A stretch of 64,000 bases of DNA. Origin: Chelydra serpentina. Lineage: Eukaryota; Chordata; Testudines; Chelydridae. The stretch covers positions 8,012,501 through 8,076,500 of the forward strand of contig JBAIAC010000001.1 of NCBI GenBank assembly GCA_037349315.1, in the 5' to 3' direction. Every line of letters begins with the position of its first letter. Within the stretch, counting starts at the first letter, position 1. Under the pieces are notes generated by a model. It was not told the DNA's origin, searched no databases, and was given only the letters and a program-made list of their open reading frames with translations. A program made the position numbers and the translations under genes. Below are positions 46,293 through 57,552 of the stretch, piece after piece.

Positions 46293-46916
46293 AGAGACCA
46301 GGTGGGCGAGGTAATATCTTTTATTGGACCAACTTCATTTGGTGAGCATGTAAGCTCAAAAGCTTGTCTCTGAACTCTCCTTCAGATCTGGGAAACTTAC
46401 TCAAGTGTCACAGCTAAATACAAGGTGGAACATATTGTGTAGTACAAATAGTTAACATATTTCAAGGGACCATTCAAGGCGAAGTGGCCTGTTTATCCCC
46501 ACCCCACCCCCGCCTTCCTCTCCTCTTTATGACTGGAGGGGTGTGAAAGGGCCACTTCACAGCGCATGATCCCTAGAAATAAGCGTTAACTACTTACACT
46601 AAGCAATCTCTTCCACCTTGTATTTAGCTGTGACACTGTTCCCCAGACTTGAAGAGCTCTGTGTAGCTTAAAAGCTAGTCTCTCTCACCAACAGAAATTA
46701 GGCCAATAAAAGTATCAGAGGGGTAGCCGTGTTAGTCTGGATCTGTAGAAGCGACAAAGAGTTCTGTGGCACCTTATAGACTAACAGACGTATTGGAGCA
46801 TAAGCGTTCGTGGGTGAATACCCACTTCGTCGGATGCATGCCAGTAAAAGATATTACCTCACCCACCTTGTCTCTATAATTTCCTGGGGCTGTCACAGCT
46901 ACAAAACCACTGCACA
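46293..46916 (+). mobile_element. Second Penelope-type foldback with a 13-bp target duplication
   Basis: Direct repeats CAGAATGCATCAC at 46280-46292 and 46917-46929 are identical. The left arm (about 46293-46470) and the right arm (about 46560-46702 plus 46850-46882) are inverted homologues. Compare gaggtaatatcttttattgg on the left with ccaataaaa and agatattacctcaccc on the right. The right end (tcctggggctgtcacagcta) resembles the terminal 'acacggctac' of Penelope elements. No coding part remains. A second Penelope fragment is nested in the right arm. Confidence 0.75.
46712..46840 (-). mobile_element. Penelope 3' end fragment nested in another Penelope foldback
   Basis: This 129-bp piece matches the 3' end of the element at 33088 (gtatcaga, then ggggtagccgtgttagtctg). 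It is flanked by ccaataaaa (46703-46711) and ccagtaaaa (46841-46849), a 9-bp target duplication with one mismatch. Removing it restores the arm of the host element. Confidence 0.8.
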
Positions 46917-47379
46917 CAGAATGCATCACGTCAGTTCCAACTTAAGGTACATGCAACAATGCTAGTAAGAGATTAAGGCCTTGTCTACATTGCAGAGTTT
47001 TTCACAAAAAGGCAGCTTTTAATGACAAAACAGTAGAGGAGGACATACTGAATGCCACTTTTGGCGACAAAACTCCTCAATTTCGGCAACAAAATAAAAC
47101 CACTTCGATGAGAGAGACAGGACTTTTTACGCAAAAGTTTTGTTGCCAAAGTGCCAGTGTAGACACCACGCTTGATTTTATTGCTGTAACTGGCCTCCAG
47201 AAGGTGTCCCACAATGCCCACCCTGACCGCTCTAGTCAGCAGTTCCAACTCTGTTGCCCTGTACCCAGGCAAGCAACTGTCCGCCCTTCCTCCCTGAAAG
47301 TCCCAGGAATTTTGGAAATTCCACTCTCTCTTTGCTCAGCGTGGAGAGCTCACATCGCATCTCCCCAGTTGACAATGGC

Positions 47380-48830
47380 GGCTCCATGTGGAAAATCCTC
47401 TCCAGCTTGGATCAATGTGGAGCTGCTGGATCTGCTCAGTATTTGAGGAGAGGAGGCTGTGCAGCCCTCCGAGCTGCACTCTAGATGTAGGAATTTCGAT
47501 ACCTACGGGCAGATTTCTCAAAGCTTGTGAGAAAAAGGCTACGATCGGGACATGCTGCAGTGCAGAGAAAAGATCAAAGAGCTAAGGCAGGCGTACCAGA
47601 AGGCAAGGGAGGCAAACTGTCACCCCAGTGCTGCGTCCTAGATCTGCCATTTTTTATAAGGAGTTGGACACTATCCTCGGCAGCGACTCCACCTCCACCA
47701 TCAAGAGCCCCGTGGACACTTCACCAGGGCTGGCGCCGGGCAGAAAGTGGACCTAACCCAGAGAACTAAATCACTGATTAAGAGGTGGAGGCAGACAACA
47801 GCAGGGTCACCTGGTGGTGCGTCCAGTCAGGAGCTGTTCTCCACTCTGGTGGTGTCTGGCCAGTCTTGGCAGTCACACTCTGGCAAGCAAGAAGCAGGAG
47901 AGGAGACCCCTGGTAAGTGGTTTTGCTTTGTGAAGTACAGAGGTGGGTTGAGGGCATAGAAATGTAGAAGGATGGCTGTGTTTCTATGTGCTGGACATTT
48001 CCCTGTGCAGCTAAGCAGTATGGCAGAACAGGGTGTTGATGCACACCAAGATTTCAAGGGAATCCTCCAAAGAGATCTCTAAGAAACTTTCCTGGACGTA
48101 CTCGCCAATCTTGTGCCAAAGGTTCCTTGGCAGAACTGCTTTGTTCCTTTCCTCATTGAAGGAAACTTTCCCGCACCATTCTGCAATCACTTGTGCAAGG
48201 ACCAAAACAGCACACAGGCGGGAAGCATAGGGATTGGGGTAGAAGCTGCAAGCATGCAGTTGATGCACCATTGCTTCCTTGCTTACTCTCAGGAGTGAGA
48301 TATCTGCTACAATGACCCGCCGTCTGCGGAAAAGGGTAGGAAAAATTTAGAATATTGTCCCTAGTTGACTGCACCGTGACCCTTTCATATTGTTTTTCCC
48401 TTGATTTAGAATGCCCTCTGCCGCGGAGTAAACTCACCATGCGTGGAGTGTTCACCAGCATGTGTGCTTGTAAAGGGTCAGTGAGAAACTGACTGGTATG
48501 TTAGTAGAGGTGTATTTTACTGTACTGTTTCAATGCTGTGCATGTACTTAACAATCATGCATCTGTGTATTGTTTCTTGTGCTTCTGCAGATGTGGCCTT
48601 CAGAGGCACCCCCTACACACCGACGGAGCACCTCCGCCTGATAAGAAAGTGCCCGAGACAGAGAAAGGAAGACATGTTCCGGGAGGTCATGTAATGCTCA
48701 GATGCAGAAAACAGGGAATGCAGACAGTGGAGGAAAATCAAGGCAGGACAGAAAAGAAAATGAGATCTACGCTAGGAATGCAACGGAGAGGATGATTAAA
48801 GTTATGGAAAAGCAAACTGACATGCTACAA
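47380..48830 (+). pseudogene. Harbinger Myb/SANT-like ORF relic
   Basis: Fragments in changing frames include SPAWINVELLDLLSI (start of a Myb/SANT-like domain), REKIKELRQAYQKAREANCH and, further on, TPTEHLRLIRKCPRQRKEDM. These match the arrangement of the DNA-binding partner ORF in vertebrate Harbinger elements. An early stop (ATT TGA near 47441) and frameshifts make it non-functional. Confidence 0.7.
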
Positions 48831-49364
48831 TCCCTCATAACCCTCTAGACTAAACAGATGCATGCCCACTTCAGCACATTCAGAACTCTTTCCCATGTCT
48901 TCCCCAAACTCCATTCGCAAATTGCTTTCCCCTGTCTGGGACTTCTTCCTTTCCCATTCACTCCACCCCCACAGACACCTTTTCAAATGATAGCTGGACT
49001 TACGCACAGCTCTGAAAGTCGGCCCTCCCCAGTACCTCCTCTCCCACTAGCAATTTTGTGGGAGTGTGGCGTTGTAGTTTTTTGTGCAATAAAAGCAAAG
49101 TTTTTTGAATAATAAGAACTTTGTTTCCAGCAAATTGTGATAGCACATGGCAGCAAAAACAAACAAGCAGTTAAATCATTTGCTTACACTGAATCCCAGG
49201 CCACAAAAATCACAAAAGCTCCCTAGCAAAACTCAATTTCGTTAAGCATTGCAGTCCACAGCATAGCAACATACATTACTGGTTCTCATCTTCAAAGTGT
49301 TGCCTCAAAGCTTCCTAGATTCGAATTGCTCCCCACTGTGTCCTCTAATAGCCCTGGTAACTGG

Positions 49365-51140
49365 CTGCTCAAAAGCCGCAGCCAGGCATTCTACCTCAGC
49401 AGTCCACCCCTGAGCAAACTTTTCACCCTTACCTTCACGAATGTTCGGCAACGTGCAACACGTGGCAACAACCATGAGAATATTATCCTCATTGAGGTCT
49501 AACCTGCCATAAAGGCATCACGAACCCACCTTTCATCTACCAAACACACATTCCAAGGTTATCCTGCACCTATTCAACCTATTGTTGAACTCTCCTTACT
49601 GCTATCTAGGTTTCCCAGGTAAGGCTTCGTGAGCCATGGCATTAAGGGGTATGCCGGGTCTCCCAGGATCACTATGGACATTTCAACATCCCCTACTGTA
49701 ATCTTCTGGTCTGGAAAGAAAGCCCATGTCTGCAGCATTCTGTACAGGCCGGTGTTCCTAAATATACATGTGTCATACCCCTTTCCAGACCACCCCACAC
49801 TGAAGTCAGTGAAATGCCTGCAGTGGTCCACAAGCGCCTGCAACACCATGGAGTACCCTTCCTATTGATGTACTCCATCATAAGGTGGTCCAGTGCCAAA
49901 ATTGGAATATGCGTGCCATCTGTTGCTCCTCCACAGTTAGGGAAACCCATTTCTTCAAAGCCATCCACTATTTCATGTACATTACCAAGAGTCACGGTCC
50001 TTCATAGCAGGATGTGATTAACGGCCCTGCACACTTGCGTTAACGCAGCCCCAACAGTCGACTTCCCAACTCCAAACTGATCTGCGACCAACCAGTAGCA
50101 ATTTGGAGTCGCCAGCTTCCACACTGCGAATCCCATGTACTGCTACAGAATAGAGACCGAGTGGCTAGGCAGAAGTTCTGCAGAAAAGGACCTAGGGGTT
50201 ATAGTGGATGAGAAGCTGGATATGAGTCAACAGTGTGCCCTTGTTGTCAAGAAGACTAATGGCATTTTGGGCTGTATAAGTAGGAGCATTGCCAGCAGAT
50301 CGAGGGAAGTGATCATTCCCCTCTATTCGGCATTAGTGAGGCCTCATCTGGAGTACTGTGTCCAGTTTTGAGCCCCACACTACAAGAAGGATGTGGAAAA
50401 ATTGGAAAGAGTCCAGCGGAGGGCAATAAAAATGATTAGGGGGCTGGAACACATGACTTATAAGGAGAGGACGAGGGAACTGGAATTATTTGGTCTGCAG
50501 AAGAGAAGAATGAGGGGGGATTTGATAGCTTCTTTCAACTACCTGAAGGGGGGTTCCAAAGAGGATGGATCTAGACTGTTCTCAGTGGTACCAGATGACA
50601 GAACAAGGAGTAATGGTCTGAAGTTGCAGTGGGGGAGGTTTAGGTCGGATATTAGGAAAAACTTTTTCACTAGGAGGGTGGTGAAGCACTGAAATGGGTT
50701 ACTTAGGGAGGTGGTGGAATCTCCTTCCTTAGAGGTTTTTAAGGTCAGGCTTGACAAAGCCCTGGCTGAGATGATTTAGTTGGGGATTGGTCCTGCTTTG
50801 AGCAGGGGGCTGAACCTCCTGAGGTCCCTTCCAGCCCTCATATTCTATGATTCTATGATTCTCCACTGAGAGGGTAGCTCTCATTTGGGCATCCCTGAAT
50901 TGCAGAGCTGGGGCAAGCTCACCACACAGTTCCAGGAAGGTGGCTTTTCTCATCCGAAAGTTCTGCAGCCACTACTCATCATCCCAGACCTGCATAATGA
51001 TGCCATCCCATCACTCAGTGCTAGGTTCCCGAGGCCAAAAGCAACAATCCACCGTGTGCAGCTGCTCCGTGAATGCCAAAAGTAATCTCATGTTGCTCCT
51101 ACTGATGTCAGACAGCATGTCACACAACTGTGAGTCCCAC
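49365..51140 (-). pseudogene. Harbinger DDE transposase relic, split by CR1
   Basis: The order on the minus strand is RKATFLELCGELAPALQFRD (50880-50960), then the CR1 insertion, then FAVWKLATPNCYWLVADQFG, GFPNCGGATDGTHIPI (first catalytic Asp), VILGDPAYPLMPWL (second Asp), and LECVFGR near 49470, a likely position for the third acidic residue. Frameshifts and stops occur between segments. HARBI1-like transposases cut DNA with this DDE triad. The copy is dead. Confidence 0.85.
50133..50862 (+). mobile_element. CR1 LINE 3' portion nested in the Harbinger element
   Basis: It begins near gtactgctacagaatagaga and ends with attctatgattctatga at 50862. Plus-strand fragments include [31 protein letters not shown] and [20 protein letters not shown]. 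It interrupts the transposase reading between LSVENH and the FAVWKLAT segment, so it inserted after the Harbinger element. No target duplication is apparent, as is usual for CR1. Confidence 0.9.
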
Positions 51141-52419
51141 TGAGTTCAGAACTTCACCATTAACTGCACTGCAATTCGTAATGTGTTACTGACAGCTAGC
51201 AGAGCATTTGACTGCAGTGCAGGATCCATTCTTTCAGACACAGTTGGTGGGGTGAGCAGAAAACAAGGAACATTGAAAAATGCCCCAAACTGAAGATGGA
51301 AGAACATGGACTCCTGGGACGGAAAGCACTGCATCATGGGACATTGAGCCCTGACCCATGATGCACTGCGATCCACTCTTCCTTTCCACAAGATCCAGTG
51401 GTAGAAGGTGAAGAGCTGAACTGTGAGATAGCTACTCACAGTGTTTTGCTCTCACTGTCGATGCTACTGCCCCAAGTGTAGACACGCTCTGCCAACAGAG
51501 GAAGACAGTGTGAACATGCAATGGCGGTTTTCTTTTAAGCACTTTTTGATCGTCGACAAAACTTTCGGTGAAAAAACTCTGCTGGTGCAGACTTGGCCTC
51601 AAACAATAAAAGCGGTGTGCTGCAGGGTCATCTTTAAAACAGTTGTTATTAAAGGATGTTTTCTTGACTGTTTAACAAGTTCTGGGTAGAAAGAGAAAGT
51701 GACTGACTGTACATTTAATGCCTCATCCAAACCTTAAAAAAAGAAAAGAAAAGAAGTAGGGTAGGTTCTATTCTGAAAGGAAGACTTTGTAGGTTCAGAC
51801 TGATTTGGATGGTTTTCTAAACCAGTTTTCACAATAAGCAAGGACCTACGGTCAGTGCTAACTGAAAATTGCTTTGGACCAGATCCAATTTAAACCAGCG
51901 TAGGAGTAGTTCCATTGAAGTTAATGGAATTAAGCCAATTAATAACCAATGAAGATCTGGCCATTTATGTCCAGAGATTTGCAAACGGAGGAAAAAATAT
52001 CCAGTAAACTTTGTTTTGGAGCGACAGGCTTGTTTGTTTTTAAATAAAGGACAACTCTCCTTATTCTGCCCTGCAGAATCAGTCCATGCAGAAAAGTACT
52101 GTTGTATAATTTTATGCATACTACTACATAAATATAAGAGGGTTTCATTGCTCTGTAAGCAAGTACAAAAATACTAGTAATACAAATAATTCATCATCAG
52201 AATAATAATAGAAAGTGGGAAAGCTGTGTTTTCTCAACAAATTTAGCTGGGCTAAGTCTCGAGCAGGATTCTTTTTTCTGTCAGAAACTTATGATAAAAG
52301 AACAGAACTGAATTCTGAGAGGCCTACATGCTCCTGGCTTCTAGACTAACCTCATAAATCAGAGGGGGAAATGAGAATAGTGGAGATGACGCAGCATAGG
52401 TGACATGTTCCTTGAATTT

Positions 52420-52444
52420 CACACACACACACACACACACACAC
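52420..52444. repeat. (CA)n microsatellite
   Basis: This is an uninterrupted CA dinucleotide run of about 25 bp. Confidence 0.95.
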
Positions 52445-53727
52445 CAAACCAAAAGGAAAAACCATCATGAATCCTTCATACTTACAAACATGAAACATTA
52501 GCAAGAGACAGGACCTGATCCAGCAAGGCACAAACCTACCTCAGCTTCCTGTGGCATCAGCAGGGGATGGGGGATACACCACCTCACTGGCTCAGGCCCT
52601 AAGAAGCAATGCTTTTCGGTGTGTTTATATGCACACATTACAATAACTTATGTAGCTAGTATAAGGCCTGATCAAATGCCCACTGAAGTCAATGGAAAGA
52701 CTTAATGGAGTTCAAAGGGCTTTAGATTGGGCTTAGTTGCTCTTGGACACACTGCTAATACACGTATCAGTAGCTTTCACCAGTCGTCCCCGCCTCTCTC
52801 AACAAAAGGAGTAAGTGCAAATTACAAATCAAATCAGTTACAATATGTAAAAGCTCACTACCACAGCAGACTCATCCAATGCCCACAGAAAAGAAATCCA
52901 AAGCCAGCAAAGAAGCACAACAAACAGGTTTTTAAAAAGCAGAATGCTGTGACTGTGTGAGATCATGAAACACATCCAAATTACTATCAGTGCTAAGGGC
53001 ACATTCAAACAGGGTTTGGGTTGGTTTGTTTTTTCTTTTTACATACCAGTTGAGGATATCTGATCATCACAGAGTTCTCATTCACCTAACAAGCTGGCGG
53101 AAATGCTGAAAAGAGTAGAAAGCAGTAGATAGATAGCAATATTGTAGCAACATTTATAAAAGAACTGAAAGCAACTAAAGGAGAAGATTACAGGGCTTGT
53201 TTGTTTTCATCACTCAACAGTTGTTTTCACTTTCAAAAATTACATGCAGTTTTGCTAATCGTAGGTGCTGTTTTCAATAAGGTCTCTCAAACAGATCTGT
53301 ATAATTAAAACAAAATAAAGAAAAAAAGGAGAGACTGCTGTTTGTATATAAGAGATCTGATAGTATGTGGCATGCATTGCAACAATATGGTAGCCACCTT
53401 GAAAACACATATTATGTCAGTTCACAGTTTAAAACTTGGTGAGGTTGTATTGACTATTTTATGTAAGTCACTCAAAGTTTGTGCGTATATGTCCTTTCCT
53501 TCCTTCTAAAGAAAACCACAGGCCCCCAATTCAGCAAAGCACTCACATGCACTTAATTTAAACTTTAAATGCATTGCTGAATCAGGGCCACTGTTACTAC
53601 AACATTCCTTACCTGCTCTAATATTTCCCAACTTCTTTTTGTAAGTCAGTCAAGTTTACAACGTAGGACTAAGATTCTGTAATATCTATGTAGATGTATA
53701 TTTTAAACTAGATAGGCATTACTGGTG

Positions 53728-53852
53728 GAATTTTCAAAAAAGTGTTCAGCATATCTTAACTCTGCTGCCACTAAAGTGAGTGGCAAGACTCTCTCTGACT
53801 TAAGCGGGAGCAGAGCGAGGCCAGTGCAAAGTGCTTTTGAAAATCCCAGCCT
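53728..53852. repeat. Palindromic amniote repeat
   Basis: The left side (ggaattttcaaaaaagtgttc, then agcatatcttaactctgct) and right side (gagcagagcgaggccagtgc, then tgcttttgaaaatccc) are imperfect inverted copies. Related partial copies lie at about 13103-13180 and 24307-24410. It abuts TTC7A exon 3 on its downstream side. Confidence 0.5.
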
Positions 53853-53893
53853 AAATATGAAACTACTTCTAAGATACATTTACAACCCTTTAC

Positions 53894-54062
53894 CTTTGAT
53901 AACAAATGCTTCAGTGACCAGGCGCAGACGGTACAAAGGTTCATTTTCTATGGAGATGTCATCAATCCTTGCTCTGGCATACATGCTGACTGCATCCCTG
54001 TAGGATCCCTCCACGTAATGGAGCTTCCCAAGGATCAACACTGCTTCAGTCATATATTTAGG
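53894..54062 (-). CDS. TTC7A: TTC7A coding exon 3
   Basis: This 169-nt exon starts after TTTTCCAG and ends AAAG|GTAAAG, leaving one nucleotide for the next codon. It encodes residues 109-164. The peptide contains [19 protein letters not shown], then [20 protein letters not shown], then [13 protein letters not shown]. The helix-turn-helix pattern [20 protein letters not shown] is typical of a TPR unit. The match to TTC7A is close along the whole exon. Confidence 0.96.
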
Positions 54063-54184
54063 CTGGAAAAATAAAGATTTTTCTGTGGTGTGATACGTGG
54101 AGAGCAAAACAGCATTACCTCAGATAAAACTGTGTGCTAGACATAAAGCAAAAATCAAGAACATCTGTTAGGAATGGTCTAGGT

Positions 54185-54268
54185 ATACTCGGTCCTGCCT
54201 CAGCACAGGGGGCTGGCCCTGATGACCTCTTGAGGTCCCTTTCAGCGTTACATTTCTATGATTGTATT
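54185..54268 (+). mobile_element. CR1-like LINE 3' tail
   Basis: This short fragment has the conserved CR1 3' end (ctcggtcctgcctcagcaca, ggggctggccctgatgacct) and ends in tttctatgattgta. Confidence 0.8.
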
Positions 54269-54965
54269 TTTAGTCTCAATACTGCTGGCTTCCTCTGTAG
54301 TTAACTCTCAAAAACTAGACGTGGAACACAGTTGGTGGACAAAGACTCCAGTCTTAGGCTCATGCTTTTAAGTCTGAGATCAGTGGGTAATAAAGTGCTA
54401 AAAACTGCTCTGAAGCCCTGTTCTGGAACCTACAACATGGGGGCACCAGAGTTGATACCCTCACATGGATCTGGTAGAGCTATTCTATTGCACTAGCAGT
54501 TGTGGACGGCATACAGAACTGGGACAGTGTCATTGATTTTACACAGGATGTGTTTCTATTTTTCCTAGTGGGGCACTGCTCCACTTGACCTGTGGCAAGC
54601 CCGCTACAGGGATGCCCCCAGTGATTCCTAATGAGTCCCACATGAGGTACAGTTTCCTCTTTTCAAATTAAAGAACAGAAACCCATTTCCAGTCTTCTTT
54701 CCCTACCCCAGCCGGCGTGACATAGGGAACAGTGAAGCCCCAGAGTCACAGTCACTCTGTGCCCCCTGCAGCCCCCCTGGGCAGACAGGAGCAGGGACAT
54801 GCATGCCTGATGGGGGAACGTGAGGAACTAATTTGTTTATGTTCCTCACTCCCCAAGCAGCTCTGGACCACAGTGAATGCAGGGCCCCTCTGTACCCCAC
54901 TACAGTGTGCACATACTAACAATAAGGACAGGCAAGTCTAATACACAGTCAGTTTATGTGGCCTT

Positions 54966-55087
54966 AGGGTGACCAGACAGCAAATGTGAAAAATCAGGAC
55001 AAGGGGTGGGGGGTAATAGGAGCCTATGTAAGAAAAAGACCCCAAAATCGGGACTGTCCCTATAAAATCGGGACATCTGGTCACCCT
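54966..55087. mobile_element. Small MITE with 'agggtgaccag' termini
   Basis: The left end agggtgaccagacagcaa and the right end gggacatctggtcaccct are inverted. Internal cgggac and gtccc words make a partial palindrome. The element is about 120 bp. A truncated relative lies at 613-641. Confidence 0.75.
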
Positions 55088-55846
55088 TTATGGCCTTTTG
55101 GAAATTTAAGTGCCCTGCAAAAGAACAATAATTGGTTTGTGACCTCCATTGTGTTTCTGATGTATAAACAAGTCCCAGAAGGTCTGAGGGTTTTGTTTCT
55201 TTGTTTTGTTTTTAACTTCTTGGGTTTTTACATTGAAATTTAAGTCTTGTCTCCCCATTTTCCTCAGAAAGATTCTGTGGATGAACAGAGAACTAACAGG
55301 ATGATGACATTTCACTGCTTTGGTACTTACAACCTAAATAACTAATCAGAGGGAAAGCACCAGTCACTTCTGAAAATCTTGGCCCAAGTACCTAAAAATA
55401 CACTGAAAGAAATGAAAAATGAGGGCCTTCTGCAACATTCACAAGATCAGGCCCTTAAATAGACTGTAGCAAGTCCAGGATTTCAGACTAGTGTTATTTT
55501 CAATCCTTCAAAGCAAGTTATATAAGCATGATGTGTCCAATAATGTAGCAAATTCCCACCCTTTCAGCCAACTCCTTTCAAATGATTGCCAGAAAAAAAA
55601 AATTAATGTGTATCAGTAAATGAGCATATAATTTACTTTAGTACTCCTAAAAAGGGATTCTTCCAACTGAAAATACTGCAAAGAGATAACAAATGGTACA
55701 TTAATGACATTGTTAAGGAGCAGAGAACTGTGTGTATGAAACAGGTGGCCACAGATAAATGATGCAGATGTTTTGTATTTCTGTTTAATGACTACACCAC
55801 AGTAGCATCAACATGATAACGATTTGCATCTACTGAGAGTACTTAC

Positions 55847-56010
55847 TAGTAATTTTCCTCTGTTTAGAATACCGGTCAAATACTTTTTGGCTTCACTCAT
55901 TTTTGGCTCATTCTTTTCCATTAATGGAATGGAGTCCTTTATTTTGGCAAGGTTTTCCTTTAAACACTGCTCCAGAAGGGCCTCTGCGAGCAGCAGATTC
56001 CCATAGTCCA
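55847..56010 (-). CDS. TTC7A: TTC7A coding exon 2
   Basis: This 164-nt exon follows a pyrimidine-rich acceptor ending CTTTCAG and ends at CTA|GTAAGT. It completes the codon split by intron 1 and encodes residues 54-108. The peptide includes [19 protein letters not shown] and [20 protein letters not shown], which are hallmark TTC7A stretches. The exon is in frame with both neighbours and ends in phase 0. It forms N-terminal helices of the alpha-solenoid. Confidence 0.95.
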
Positions 56011-57464
56011 CTGAAAGACACAGATGAAGGAATAAGAGAAGTCACGTAGTGCTGTATTCCCATCTATCGTAGGATAGAAAAATAAACACAGACTCTTGTC
56101 CAACTCTATAATATTCCCCCTTATCTAAGGAGTTCAAATGTAAGTAAAGGAAGGCGATATTAGGCTATGGAGAGACTGATGATTCTTCTGCTTATTGGAA
56201 ATGTTAGTTTCCTACCCCACCCCACCCCCAAAAAAGAGGAAAAAAAGGCAAAAATTTTTTCCATTTTCATCTGAAGACATCCTTACAAAGTGTGGGCATT
56301 TACTTTGGTAGCAGACGTCACTATATTGCCATCACTAATTCAGCTGTTCAAAATTTTCACTGTGAACCCATTTTCAAGGGCTAATAATTTAGGCCAAAAT
56401 TCAGCATAGCACTTAAATACATGCTTAACTTTACATATGTACAAGCATGTATTATATGTGCAAGTGCTTTGCTAAATCAGGACCCTGGCTGTAGAAAATG
56501 GTTGAGATCTGTATGCCAAGTTTCAGATATGTCAAAAAATATTTTGTTTTTGTAAAAATAAAGTAAAACAAAACAAACAAAAAACCACCAAATCCCACAG
56601 TTAAACTAAAGACAAGTTTGGAGCTTGATTCTGCAAAATAATTAGTGCAAACATAACTCTTATTACCACATGTAAGATCCCATCCTGTGAACAGTTACAC
56701 ACATGAATAATTTACAAATAGTCTTAGTAGCTTAATTGAGTGTGACTTCATATGAGTCAAGTGTCTCACATGCCACAGTGTTTGCAGAATAAAGAAATCA
56801 TTGAGCTTACTCACAGAAGTAAGCGTTAATGTTAGTAAGAACTCATGTTAATTTAAGGGTCAAGCCTCTAGATTTATTTATATATGAACAAAGGCCCAAG
56901 CCTGCATTGCATGTGCACTTAAAATTCCAAATCTAGGGAATTTTCAATACACAAAGAATGCAGGAACAAATCTTTTTTTTATTTGTAATTAATATTTTTA
57001 ATTTACAAGACAATTTTTAAACACTAATAGTATTACAGATATGATATTTTTGCTACACAGAAAAACAGAAAGCAATCTGGCATTAAGGCAGAGTTTTCTT
57101 GGGTGTTTTGTTTTGTTTTTTTTACAAAGCACATTCAGTTACTTTATTAATTAGTGAATGTGGTTACTGCATCTGCAAATGACCAATTAGATACATAACT
57201 GCCCATTTGTGCACGCACAATTACCTAATTTGTTTGAACAATCACAGTAAATACTTTTATATACTAGGGTCGCAATTACATGCACATTTTTAATAATCAG
57301 GTCCGAATAATCAGAGTGACTTAGCATGCTCACACATTATATTTTCTCCTGCTGTGTAATAAGACTTCACATCACTACACTTTGCCATTTTATATTCAGT
57401 GAAGTCACTACATCACTTTATTAAAACACAGAAATATATAAACAAAAAAATACACAGTAAATAA

Positions 57465-57552
57465 CATATACACATACATACATATATATACACACATACA
57501 TATACACATACATACATATATATACACATACACACACACACACATATACACT
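57465..57552. repeat. (TA/CA)n compound microsatellite
   Basis: This is an alternating purine-pyrimidine array of catacata and cacacaca units, about 88 bp. Translation of its opposite strand gives a Cys/Val/Tyr-rich frame that is not a gene. Confidence 0.95.

Larger units (their letters stand above)
46977..51598. mobile_element. PIF/Harbinger DNA transposon (4.6 kb, decayed), with a nested CR1
   Basis: The left terminus GGCCTTGTCTACATTGCAGA, then gtttttcac, and the right terminus (reverse complement GGCCAAGTCTGCACCAGCAG, then agttttttcac) are inverted repeats of about 35 bp. The flanks TAA (left) and TCA (right) fit a mutated 3-bp TWA duplication. Inside are a plus-strand Myb-like ORF relic and a minus-strand DDE transposase relic, the two-gene layout typical of Harbinger elements. 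A CR1 fragment (50133-50862) splits the transposase. Confidence 0.88.
25367..53893 (-). other. TTC7A: TTC7A intron 3 (28.5 kb, transposon-rich)
   Basis: This is the largest intron in the window, and much of it is identifiable transposable elements listed below. Stretches in which I recognise little are 28300-29750, 31640-33070, 34906-35425, 38890-39460, 39790-40200, 43280-43710, 45270-46275 and 51610-53720. All transposon reading frames inside it are unrelated to TTC7A. Confidence 0.75.
54063..55846 (-). other. TTC7A: TTC7A intron 2 (1.8 kb)
   Basis: This intron holds a CR1 3' tail (about 54185-54268) and a short terminal-inverted-repeat MITE (about 54966-55087). The rest is unique sequence without recognisable genes. 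Confidence 0.8.

Noticed and set aside
54963..55243. 85-codon ORF in intron 2
   Set aside because: It starts inside a small MITE and continues into unique sequence without any family signal.
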